A program made the translations under genes and the position numbers. A DNA stretch of 59,558 nucleotides from Flaviaestuariibacter sp. (GTDB lineage Bacteria; Bacteroidota; Bacteroidia; Chitinophagales; Chitinophagaceae). The notes beneath the pieces were generated by a model. It searched no databases and had not been told where the DNA came from. It was given only the letters and a program-made list of their open reading frames with translations. The stretch is from contig JAOQAI010000001.1 of assembly GCA_025963645.1 (NCBI GenBank), positions 1 to 59,558 on the forward strand, given 5' to 3'. Positions 52,832 to 59,407 of the stretch are shown piece by piece (the first letter of the stretch is position 1; every line of letters begins with the position of its first letter).

Positions 52832-53821
52832 ATGTCAAAAAAAATCAACCTCACTATTCCCGAGCCTTGCCTTGAAAGCTGGGACGCTATGACAAAAACC
52901 TTTAACGGGAAGTTCTGTGGTTCCTGCAGCAAGGAGGTCATTGACTTCAGCACCATGAGCGATGCGCAACTGATCGCTTACTTTCAGAAGCCCGCCGGGA
53001 CCGTCTGCGGCCGCTTCCATGAACAACAGCTTAACCACGAAATGATCCTTCCTAAAAAGCCCCTCCCATGGGCGAAGTATTTTTTTAGTGTGGCGTTGCC
53101 GGCATTTTTGTTCTCTTTTAAGGCCAATGCGCAAATGGGCAGGGTGAAAGCAAAGGTTGACACTGTTAATATGCCGACCCACTTTCCTATGGCATTAGGA
53201 ATGGTTTCTAGTGGGGCAAAAGTTTCAACGATAGACAGTATAAAAGGAACGGTAAGAGATACGAATGGCGCTCCCATAGCTTATGCAACTGTAATGATAG
53301 ATGGGAAAAATATTGGCACCTCCTGCAATGCTCAGGGCGAATTCTTTTTATTGAATAAAGAAAAATCACCTGTCTTTATCAATGTTTCCGCGGTGGGTTA
53401 TGAGACACAGGTTATAATGGCAAAAGGTAGTTCTATGAATATCACGTTATCACAGCCGCTCATGGGACTTGTGGGAACAGTGGGCGGTGTAGTTGTAGTA
53501 AGAAGCTCCCGCAAATCCAAAAAGGTTCCTCTAATTGAACGCATAGCCGACGCCGTCTTCACCAGGTTCAAGGTCTATCCAAACCCCGCACGTTCGGGCA
53601 GCAAAGTGGTGGTGGAATGGAAGAAAGGAGAGACCGGCGATTACACCGCAAACCTGGTATCCTTTGCCGGGCAAGTGGTGCAGTCGAAAGAAGTGGTCAT
53701 TGAAAGCAAAGCGCAATTGATCATGATAGATATACCTGTTACCGCTCCCGGCACTTATGTACTTAGCTTTCGCAACAAGCGCTCCGGCAAGGTTTATTCG
53801 CAACAGGTAGTCGTACAATAA
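52832..53821 (+). CDS. Cys-motif membrane protein with carboxypeptidase-like domain and T9SS-like tail
   Basis: A protein of about 329 residues. N-terminal domain (1-70): IPEPCLESWDAM, GKFCGSCSKEVIDFSTMS and GTVCGRFHEQQL, with four cysteines in a C-x16-C-x2-C-x24-C-like pattern. A hydrophobic segment follows (YFFSVALPAFLFSFKANAQ, about 78-97), then a carboxypeptidase-regulatory-like beta domain (KGTVRDTNGAPIAYATVMI) and a C-terminal module (FKVYPNPARSGSKVVVEW..GTYVLSF) of the type A T9SS sorting class. A paralogue follows 77 bases downstream. The hydrophobic segment looks like an internal signal anchor. ATG 52832 opens the conserved domain. Confidence 0.78.
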   Translation: MSKKINLTIPEPCLESWDAMTKTFNGKFCGSCSKEVIDFSTMSDAQLIAYFQKPAGTVCGRFHEQQLNHEMILPKKPLPWAKYFFSVALPAFLFSFKANAQMGRVKAKVDTVNMPTHFPMALGMVSSGAKVSTIDSIKGTVRDTNGAPIAYATVMIDGKNIGTSCNAQGEFFLLNKEKSPVFINVSAVGYETQVIMAKGSSMNITLSQPLMGLVGTVGGVVVVRSSRKSKKVPLIERIADAVFTRFKVYPNPARSGSKVVVEWKKGETGDYTANLVSFAGQVVQSKEVVIESKAQLIMIDIPVTAPGTYVLSFRNKRSGKVYSQQVVVQ

Positions 53822-53898
53822 AGATGTTTTCTTTTATGAAATATCGGTTACGGCTTCATCTCTGGATGGAGACGATTTTATAAACCTAAACCCATGCC

Positions 53899-54825
53899 AT
53901 GTCTAAGAAATTAAAGCTTTCTATTCCTGAACCTTGCCATGAAGAATGGGAGGGCATGTCGCCATCCGCCCAAGGGCGCTTCTGCGGTTCCTGTCAAAAA
54001 GAAGTGATTGATTTCAGTACCATGAGCACAGCACAGATCCTTGCCTTCTTCAAGCAGCCAAAGGGTGCTGTTTGTGGGCGTTTCGACAGGGAGCAACTGG
54101 CGGAGGACCTGGTCATTCCAACCAAGCGCATTCCCTGGCTCAGGTACTTCTTTCAATTCACGTTCCCGGCTTTCCTGCTTTCCTGCAAATCTGGTTGGCA
54201 AACAGGTAAGGTCGTTCCAAAAGAAGAGACATTCTATACGACAACCGGTGTAATGGTCGTAGATTTCAAGGAAGATCCAATAGTGAAAGAGAATACGGTT
54301 GCTGCAATGGGCACACCTGCCATCTTAGCGATTGATAGCGCCGTATCTACGCTCCAGGGCGACGTGGAAATAATTACGAATATGGACACTACGATAGCGG
54401 AAGCTCAAAGCGATACGATCACTTTGCCTGAAGTGGTGGTAACATCAGGTGCCACCATTACCTGCCGGCGGTTTTTATCCGGCGACATAGCTTATTCCCA
54501 ACCCCGCACGATAAGCGATACCATAAAGACAATTGTAGCAACGGTTGCCGACACGTTCAATACAAAGCAGTTCAAACTATTTCCAAACCCTGCGTCACAT
54601 GGCAGCGTGGTGAAGGTGGATTGGAATGGGGGCAAAGCCGGCACCTACCAGATGCAATTGATCAATATGGCAGGACAGGTTTTGACCGATCAAATGATTG
54701 TTATTGACAAGAGCAACAGCATTTTCCCGGTGGATCTGCCGCCCTTATCACCAGGCACTTACCTGCTCGGTTTCGCCTCTCCGCAATCCAAAAAACTGCT
54801 TTCCCAAAAACTGCTCATCCGCTGA
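53899..54825 (+). CDS. Paralogue: Cys-motif protein with T9SS-like tail
   Basis: A 308-residue paralogue of the preceding gene. The N-terminal domain matches closely (IPEPCHEEWEGM, GRFCGSCQKEVIDFSTMS, GAVCGRFDREQL). The hydrophobic segment FTFPAFLLSCKSG contains a lipobox-like LLSC. The carboxypeptidase-like domain is missing, replaced by a Thr/Val-rich stretch. The tail is again a sorting-type module (FKLFPNPASHGSVVKVDW..GTYLLGF). Whether the cysteine is lipidated, or the segment is a transmembrane anchor, cannot be told. Same direction, probably the same transcript. Confidence 0.75.
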   Translation: MSKKLKLSIPEPCHEEWEGMSPSAQGRFCGSCQKEVIDFSTMSTAQILAFFKQPKGAVCGRFDREQLAEDLVIPTKRIPWLRYFFQFTFPAFLLSCKSGWQTGKVVPKEETFYTTTGVMVVDFKEDPIVKENTVAAMGTPAILAIDSAVSTLQGDVEIITNMDTTIAEAQSDTITLPEVVVTSGATITCRRFLSGDIAYSQPRTISDTIKTIVATVADTFNTKQFKLFPNPASHGSVVKVDWNGGKAGTYQMQLINMAGQVLTDQMIVIDKSNSIFPVDLPPLSPGTYLLGFASPQSKKLLSQKLLIR

Positions 54826-54965
54826 TATGCAAAAATACGTGCACATATAAACCCTTTGTTTTTAAGGCTTGCGTTCATTTTTCTTTCATGGCTGAGTGTG
54901 GATTGGCAGCATCCTTGTACAACCATCATCGTAACAAATTTTGACAACATTAAAACGATGATTTT

Positions 54966-55847
54966 ATGAAAAAAACAATTCTTGCTCTGACGTTGGTAGG
55001 ATGTGGAGCAGTGGCTGGGGCGCAAGATAGTTTGAAGACGAATGCGTCCATGCAGAACTCGCAAAACTCCTCGATGCAGAACTCACAAAATGCATCCATG
55101 CAGAACTCTCAGAACACCATGGATCCGCAAATGCAAAGCAGCGTAGGGTCTTACAACGCGTATGGCACCGCGGTTACGGTTCCGTCTCACACACAGGCTT
55201 ATCTTTTAAGAGATTATCCTACCGCAACGAATGCCACCTGGCAACAGTCGGGCGACTGGTATCGCGCCAACGTGATCAACAACAACCGCAGCATGCACAT
55301 GTACTATGGGCCAAGTGGCGATAGCTATGCAGTAGCCCTGCCGGTAACGCAAAGCTGGGTGCCTGAAGAAGTGATCACCTCTGCTTTGAATACCTATGGT
55401 ACATCAATCTATGCAGTAAATCGTATTAAGGGCGCTACCGGGCAAGAGCTTTATGCAGTGACCGTATTGGAGAATGGTGTGTCCCGTACAGAATACCTGA
55501 ATCTTGATGGCACATCCGTAGCGGCGCTTGACGTGTTCCGCACCGATAACATGCAGATGGACCCTGCCACCGGAACCTGGAACAACACAAGTTCCAATGC
55601 AGCTATGGGTAATACCAACAGCAGCACAAACACGACCAACGGAACGGGTACGAACAACAGCAATCTGAATACAACTAACATGAATGGTACGACCAATAAT
55701 ATGGGCACTACCAATATGAACACGAACACCAATACGCAAACAGGGAATACGAATGGCACCGGAACTAAAAAGACCACCAACACTAAATCCGGCACCACTA
55801 CCAAGCCAGCCGGCACTACCACGAACGGTGGCGGTACGAATCAGTAA
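54966..55847 (+). CDS. Secreted Asn/Thr-rich protein with SMQNSQN repeats
   Basis: A 293-residue exported protein (signal LTLVGCGAVAGAQ). Near the mature start are three tandem copies of SMQNSQN (about 28-50; DNA units of 21-24 bases). The middle (about 75-195) is a globular region, AYLLRDYPTATNATWQQSGDW onward, resembling the PepSY-like beta-lactamase-inhibitor fold. The last 90 residues are Asn/Thr/Gly low complexity ending in TTNGGGTNQ. Function unknown. Followed by a strong terminator. Confidence 0.75.
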   Translation: MKKTILALTLVGCGAVAGAQDSLKTNASMQNSQNSSMQNSQNASMQNSQNTMDPQMQSSVGSYNAYGTAVTVPSHTQAYLLRDYPTATNATWQQSGDWYRANVINNNRSMHMYYGPSGDSYAVALPVTQSWVPEEVITSALNTYGTSIYAVNRIKGATGQELYAVTVLENGVSRTEYLNLDGTSVAALDVFRTDNMQMDPATGTWNNTSSNAAMGNTNSSTNTTNGTGTNNSNLNTTNMNGTTNNMGTTNMNTNTNTQTGNTNGTGTKKTTNTKSGTTTKPAGTTTNGGGTNQ

Positions 55848-55870
55848 GGCATAAGGTTTAATAAATACGG

Positions 55871-55896
55871 GAGCCGGGCCAAAGCCCGGCTTTTGT
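55871..55896 (+). terminator. Rho-independent terminator
   Basis: GCCGGGC (55873-55879), loop CAAA, GCCCGGC (55884-55890), TTTTGT, 25 bases after the preceding stop. Confidence 0.85.
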
Positions 55897-55985
55897 CATG
55901 TGTGCCATTCGCCGGAGCCGGTAAACGGTTGCCCATATTAAAAAAATGGTATGCTGCTTGTACTGTACCATATAAATAGTTTGAT

Positions 55986-56144
55986 ATGAAAAATATGATC
56001 CTTGCCGCTACGGCCCTCGGTGCTGCTTTAGCCGGCTCTATTCTATATATCCGCAAAAAAAGTGTAAAGCGGGCGCCAGCCAGCGAACCGGCCCTTGCGG
56101 CAGCCATTGAGCATACCGACCGGCCGCTGCATGTTATGGGCTGA
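55986..56144 (+). CDS. Small single-helix membrane protein (52 residues)
   Basis: An ORF below common length cut-offs. It opens MKNMILAATALGAALAGSIL (one hydrophobic helix), continues YIRKKSVKRAPASEPALAAA and ends HVMG. Short YtxH-like proteins with this pattern (helix followed by R/K-rich turn) are common in Bacteroidota, so I consider it real. It lies between a terminator and the next plus-strand gene, 57 bases apart. No function known. Confidence 0.55.
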   Translation: MKNMILAATALGAALAGSILYIRKKSVKRAPASEPALAAAIEHTDRPLHVMG

Positions 56145-56201
56145 TGCTTTGGAAAAGCAATGGCACGCTTATTTAGCATCCTTCCTTAAATAGCAGGGAC
56201 T

Positions 56202-56753
56202 ATGCATTATATTTTTGAACGGCGGCTTAATATGCTGGATGTAGCTATCAACGATCTAAAAGAAAAGGACATCGCTGATGCGGAGCTTCCTATGCGTTTG
56301 GCGGAGGAGCACCGGATGGAGATACCCGAACTGGACCTTGCGAAAGCCGAATACAAGGTGAAAAAAGAAAGGCTTACTTCTGATACGGCGCCGAAAGATT
56401 TTCATATCAGGCATGGCGAGGAGTATTCCTATATGACCGCCACTTTCCCTTTTACGGATGATGCCTACATCAGGGACATACTCACCCTTCAAAAGCTGGA
56501 TGAAGGATTGACCATCACGCCAAAAGAGGTGATCTATAAAGAATACTCGCACAGCCCTTTCGAGGAAGGTTCGGAAGAATACCTGCGCATAAAGGCCAAT
56601 GCCCGGAAAGCAGTGCACACCGTAGAACTGAGCCTGGACGAAGTGGCGGCCGAAGCCGCGGAGTTCAACCAGGTTTACCTGCCGGCAGCCATAAAGGAGA
56701 AGCTGGCCTATGAAAAGGTGCGGAGGCAGACGGTGCCGCAAAGCGAATCCTGA
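56202..56753 (+). CDS. Hypothetical protein (183 residues)
   Basis: A charged soluble protein without signal peptide. It opens MHYIFERRLNMLDVAINDLKEKD; the middle has HIRHGEEYSYMTATFPFTDDAYI and ends AAEFNQVYLPAAIKEKLAYEKVRRQ. No family recognised. The start could be at residue 1 or 11. A hairpin terminator (56798-56823) follows. Confidence 0.7.
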   Translation: MHYIFERRLNMLDVAINDLKEKDIADAELPMRLAEEHRMEIPELDLAKAEYKVKKERLTSDTAPKDFHIRHGEEYSYMTATFPFTDDAYIRDILTLQKLDEGLTITPKEVIYKEYSHSPFEEGSEEYLRIKANARKAVHTVELSLDEVAAEAAEFNQVYLPAAIKEKLAYEKVRRQTVPQSES

Positions 56754-56797
56754 GTAAATGCGTTGCAAGGCCCCGCATTCTGTTTATTAAACCGCGT

Positions 56798-56823
56798 AGC
56801 CTCTTCCTAAAGAGGCTTTTTCC
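56798..56823 (+). terminator. Hairpin terminator
   Basis: AGCCTCT (56798-56804) pairs with AGAGGCT (56811-56817), followed by TTTTTCC. Confidence 0.7.
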
Positions 56824-56912
56824 TGTCGCAACGGTGGTTTAGCCGTATAATAACCAACCGCCCGCAGGCAATTTACCCGTAAAAGCTGCCCATTTCGATC
56901 CATTTCGTGAAA

Positions 56913-57122
56913 GGAATGCCCGATTTCTTCGCAGGAATGGTTGATTTCTTCGCAGGAATTGGTAAAAACCTCGCAGGAATTCAAAGAAACCTCACAGGAA
57001 TTGAGGAAAACCTCTCAGGAATTCGAGAAAACCTCACAGGAATTGATGAAAACCTCGCAGGAATTCGGGGAAACCTCACAGGAATTAGCGAAAACCTCGC
57101 AGCAATTGGTGAATTCTTGCGA
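56913..57122 (+). repeat. 21-bp minisatellite, ten units
   Basis: Ten contiguous 21-base units of the form GGAATTnnnGAAAACCTCrCA (first units at 56913 and 56934, the rest every 21 bases to 57122). The three-base nnn slot differs in nearly every unit (GGT, CAA, GAG, CGA, GAT, CGG, AGC) while the rest is nearly fixed. The first two and last units carry a different inner part (TTTCTTCGC or its complement), so the array has inverted-looking edges. Confidence 0.9.
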
Positions 57123-57155
57123 AGAGTACGGGCATTCCTGCGAAGAATTCAGTAG
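56916..57155 (+). CDS. Possible heptad-repeat peptide encoded by the minisatellite
   Basis: The frame from ATG 56916 to TAG 57155 encodes 79 residues of exact seven-residue repeats (GIxENLx) with Ile and Leu spaced 4-3, the pattern of a coiled coil. A second plus-strand frame (56941-57204) is also open and reads TSQEFxK repeats, and part of the minus strand reads NSCEE repeats. Because several frames are open, coding cannot be proved for any one. No SD and no recognisable family. Confidence 0.3.
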   Translation: MPDFFAGMVDFFAGIGKNLAGIQRNLTGIEENLSGIRENLTGIDENLAGIRGNLTGISENLAAIGEFLRRVRAFLRRIQ

Positions 57156-57196
57156 TTTTTACGGTGAGGAGAAAAAAGTGTTGGAAACTTCACGCC

Positions 57197-57250
57197 GTTG
57201 TTAGTGTTTTGGTTTAGGATCTCTGACACTTAGTTCTCCCCTCCAACAAC
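57197..57250. repeat. GTT...AAC-bounded short segment T1
   Basis: Starts GTTGTTAGTG (57197-57206) and ends CTCCAACAAC (57241-57250), approximate inverted complements, 54 bp long, no ORF. Same boundary format as the cassettes to the right. Confidence 0.45.
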
Positions 57251-57268
57251 TTATCCTATTGTATGCAT

Positions 57269-57323
57269 GTTGTTGGTGAGAAGTCTTTCACTAATGACTA
57301 TACTATAGTCAAACACCAACAAC
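57269..57323. repeat. GTT...AAC-bounded short segment T2
   Basis: Starts GTTGTTGGTG (57269-57278) and ends CACCAACAAC (57314-57323), perfect 10-bp complements, with an inner palindrome GACTATACTATAGTC. No ORF. 55 bp long, similar in length and edges to T1. Confidence 0.6.
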
Positions 57324-57328
57324 GTGTG

Positions 57329-57410
57329 AAAGATGCTGTAGGTGCTACGCCGAGTTCCGCGTTAGTGGCTGAATCGGTTAGCTGCTGCTGCGGTTACTCG
57401 GCTGGGAACG
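57329..57410. repeat. REP-like hairpin repeat, copy A1
   Basis: An 82-bp repeat present again at 58665-58746 with 3 differences. It can fold: GCCGAGTTCCGC on one side pairs with GCGGTTACTCGGC on the other, leaving a bulged base. Typical of REP elements mobilised by RAYT transposases. Confidence 0.8.
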
Positions 57411-57426
57411 GAATATGCCCGTCCTT

Positions 57427-57894
57427 GTTAGGCGCATGTTTGTTCACTTCATAGGTTGTCAATCATTTGCATCGATAACCTTAAATCCTTTGCTGACTTC
57501 AACAATTTCCGTTCGAAATCGTCATTAGGTTTAAAACTGTTGAAGAATTTATTGTTTAATTCTATGGCTTCTTTTGTAGCTTTTGAAAACGCAATCTTGG
57601 TAAGAGCATTTAAGTGAAGCGTAGAAGTTTTATCGTCATAGTTCGGCATATCACCATTTCTCAACTTGAATACAATCGCTTGCAAATAATTTTCAACATT
57701 TTCATATGAAATGGAGATGATTTTAGATTTGTCAGTGTATTTAACGTCATAAAATATGTTTCCTCTAACCTTTTCCGTGATGTTCGTCATATTAAACTCG
57801 GCAGCAAGAAAAGCAAAATACTTTTTAACTGTCTCAATATAATCATCTCCTCCAATCATCATTTAAAAGTATTGAACGTCAAATTGCGCCTAAC
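57427..57894 (-). mobile_element. Cassette-like segment 1
   Basis: A 468-bp segment bounded by a perfect 10-bp inverted pair, GTTAGGCGCA (57427-57436) and TGCGCCTAAC (57885-57894). It contains one minus-strand ORF that begins about 25 bases inside its right edge. GTTAGGC and GCCTAAC match the integron core consensus GTTRRRY/RYYYAAC. No integrase is seen. The right edge abuts the 91-bp repeat B1. Confidence 0.5.
57449..57862 (-). CDS. Cassette ORF 1, hypothetical soluble protein
   Basis: A 137-residue protein opening MMIGGDDYIETVKKYFAFLA, with NIFYDVKYTDKSKIISISYENVENY in the middle and ending SAKDLRLSMQMIDNL. No family recognised; no signal or membrane segment. Its DNA is visibly AT-richer than the neighbouring operons, consistent with import. 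It fills the whole of cassette-like segment 1, with the ATG close to the GTTAGGC edge, as in integron cassettes. Product function unknown. Confidence 0.65.
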   Translation of the reverse strand: MMIGGDDYIETVKKYFAFLAAEFNMTNITEKVRGNIFYDVKYTDKSKIISISYENVENYLQAIVFKLRNGDMPNYDDKTSTLHLNALTKIAFSKATKEAIELNNKFFNSFKPNDDFERKLLKSAKDLRLSMQMIDNL

Positions 57895-57985
57895 GTTTAA
57901 GTGTTTATGAAGTTGTGGCAATTGAAATAAGTCAGTTTCAATTAACCACAAAAGTAAAATAATGATTTAAAGTTGAATGCTTAAC
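57895..57985. repeat. 91-bp palindromic repeat, copy B1
   Basis: Directly abuts cassette 1. Begins GTTTAAG and ends GCTTAAC. The interior folds: GTGGCAATTGAAA pairs with TTTCAATTAACCAC around a short loop. An 84-of-91 identical copy of the same length lies at 59317-59407, again directly after a cassette-like segment. The form is attC-like (imperfect palindrome between core boxes). Confidence 0.7.
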
Positions 57986-58001
57986 GTCCAGCCACAATTT
58001 T

Positions 58002-58063
58002 CGTTCCAGCCGAGTTACCGCTGCGGCCTTCTCGTTTGCTAATGCTCTTTTGCGGAACTCGGC
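58002..58063. repeat. REP-like hairpin downstream of the RAYT gene
   Basis: GCCGAGTTACCGC (58009-58021) pairs with GCGGAACTCGGC (58052-58063). The stem matches copies A1/A2 but lies in the opposite orientation, with a different loop. The RAYT stop codon falls inside it. Confidence 0.75.
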
Positions 58064-58640
58064 GGCACACTTCGGTCTGCCAGTTCCACTAAGATATCTA
58101 AATAATCCCGCACGGCATAGCCATGCTTTTGTCCTGCATAAAAGGCTGCCGAACTATGAAGATACCCTACCGGACGCATTGATAATTTCCATTTGCCAGT
58201 GCACGGGTTATTGTGGATATAATTTAGCTTTTGCAGCATGTACTTTTCGGTGTTACATTCCTTCACATCAAAGGAATCTTCCCATACTTCATGCTTCTTG
58301 CCCCGGCTCCGGTCTTTGGCTTCTACGGCTCCGGCAAGCCCTTCTAAGAGTTGACCTTCGCCGCTTGCCGCTAACCGTTTTACGATCTCATAGGCGATAA
58401 ACCGCTTGGCGCTGCCTACTTCAAGGTTTAGACTTCGTTCTCCTTGTTTATAATACAACAGCAGGTGCACATGGTTCGGCATGAGCACATAACCCAGCAG
58501 GCTATGCCCTCTTTCTTTCAGCAGGTCAAACCATTTATAGAAGCTCTCGTAAGTAGCGGTTTGCGCAATCAGTGGCAGCCACTTGTAGCAGGTGAACGTG
58601 ATGAAATATACGCCGGTTTGGTGGGTGTGCGGACAGCCAT
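58039..58640 (-). pseudogene. REP-associated tyrosine transposase (RAYT), probably frameshifted
   Basis: The frame reads HQTGVYFITFTCYKWLPLIA, then GYVLMPNHVHLLLYY with the HxH metal motif, and KLNYIHNNPCTGKWKL with the likely catalytic tyrosine of the Y1/IS200-like family. Together these identify a RAYT, which mobilises REP hairpins. The reading frame has no usable start: upstream of HQTG there is only a stop (58683-58681) and no ATG, GTG or TTG. An ATG at 58640 (MAVRTPT) is out of frame, so a 1-2 base indel near 58625 probably broke the N-terminus. REP hairpins lie on both sides. Confidence 0.82.
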
Positions 58641-58664
58641 GGCTGGGAAAGATACGAAAGTTGT

Positions 58665-58746
58665 AAAGATGCTGTAGGTGCTACGCCGAGTTCCGCATTA
58701 GTGGCTGAATCGGGTAGCTGCTGCTGCGGTAACTCGGCTGGGAACG
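58665..58746. repeat. REP-like hairpin repeat, copy A2
   Basis: 82 bp, 79 of 82 identical to A1 at 57329-57410. Lies just upstream of the RAYT gene and opposite in orientation to the downstream REP at 58002-58063, the usual RAYT/BIME arrangement. Confidence 0.8.
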
Positions 58747-58796
58747 AAATCTTTTGTTTAACACATATTCTTCTGCCTGTATTGCATGAAACCTGT

Positions 58797-59316
58797 GTTG
58801 TGCGAATTGCTATGTATGAATGAATTGCTTTCGTTCAGTAAGAAAATCAGATAATTCCAAAAAGAAGATAACAAAAATCAAAGTAGGTAAGTAACCAAGA
58901 AATTCATTCTGAAAGTCTTTAGTAAACGCTGTCCAAGTGAAGCCATCAAATCCATTATTATAGATAATAACGTCAGCAATTGTCCAAATAATTAAAGTCG
59001 ATGAAATACATAACAGAAGTAAGGAAACGCCAAATGCTTTCCTCTTCCAAAAAGCCATATTGGCTATACGTCTTTTGATAAATAATCTAGCAATCACAAT
59101 TAAAAAGGTGGGAAAAAAAATATTGCCATAAACCATTACGACCAGGTAAATAAAAGTCGCTGTATCCCAATCCTTATACAAAAGAAACAATCCGCTCAAT
59201 ATTGCAGCAAATAAAGGCGCTAAAAAAACCTTTAGTAATACTCTCTTTAGCCCCTGTTCAGTTATTTGCTGCGTTTCCATGTCTAATTAAGTAGGTCAAC
59301 CAATTTTTCGCACAAC
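58797..59316 (-). mobile_element. Cassette-like segment 2
   Basis: A 520-bp segment bounded by a perfect 10-bp inverted pair, GTTGTGCGAA (58797-58806) and TTCGCACAAC (59307-59316), enclosing a single minus-strand ORF whose ATG is about 27 bases from the right edge. The edges differ in sequence from those of segment 1 but have the same GTT/AAC form. The right edge abuts repeat B2. GTTGTGC deviates at one position from the integron core GTTRRRY. Confidence 0.5.
58810..59280 (-). CDS. Cassette ORF 2, four-helix membrane protein
   Basis: A 156-residue membrane protein with about four helices: VFLAPLFAAILSGLFLLY, FIYLVVMVYGNIFFPTFLIVIA, FGVSLLLLCISSTLIIWTIADVII and LPTLIFVIFFLELSDFL. The N-terminus (METQQITEQGLKR) and the C-terminus (TERKQFIHT) are short. 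No family recognised. AT-rich like cassette ORF 1. It fills cassette-like segment 2; small membrane proteins are frequent cassette cargo. Confidence 0.65.
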   Translation of the reverse strand: METQQITEQGLKRVLLKVFLAPLFAAILSGLFLLYKDWDTATFIYLVVMVYGNIFFPTFLIVIARLFIKRRIANMAFWKRKAFGVSLLLLCISSTLIIWTIADVIIYNNGFDGFTWTAFTKDFQNEFLGYLPTLIFVIFFLELSDFLTERKQFIHT

Positions 59317-59407
59317 GTTAAAGTGTTTATGAAGTTGTGGCAATTGAAAAACGTCAGTTTCAATTAACCACAAAAGCAAAATAGCGATTTATAGTTGAAT
59401 GCTTAAC
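59317..59407. repeat. 91-bp palindromic repeat, copy B2
   Basis: Same length as B1 and 84 of 91 bases identical. Begins GTTAAAG and ends GCTTAAC, with the same inner GTGGCAATTGAAA / TTTCAATTAACCAC stem. Directly abuts cassette-like segment 2. The 150 bases to the window end hold no gene I can support. Confidence 0.7.

Noticed and set aside
56850..57150. CRISPR array as an explanation of the 21-bp repeats
   Set aside because: The repeat is 18 constant bases with only a three-base variable slot, far shorter than CRISPR spacers, and no cas genes are present.
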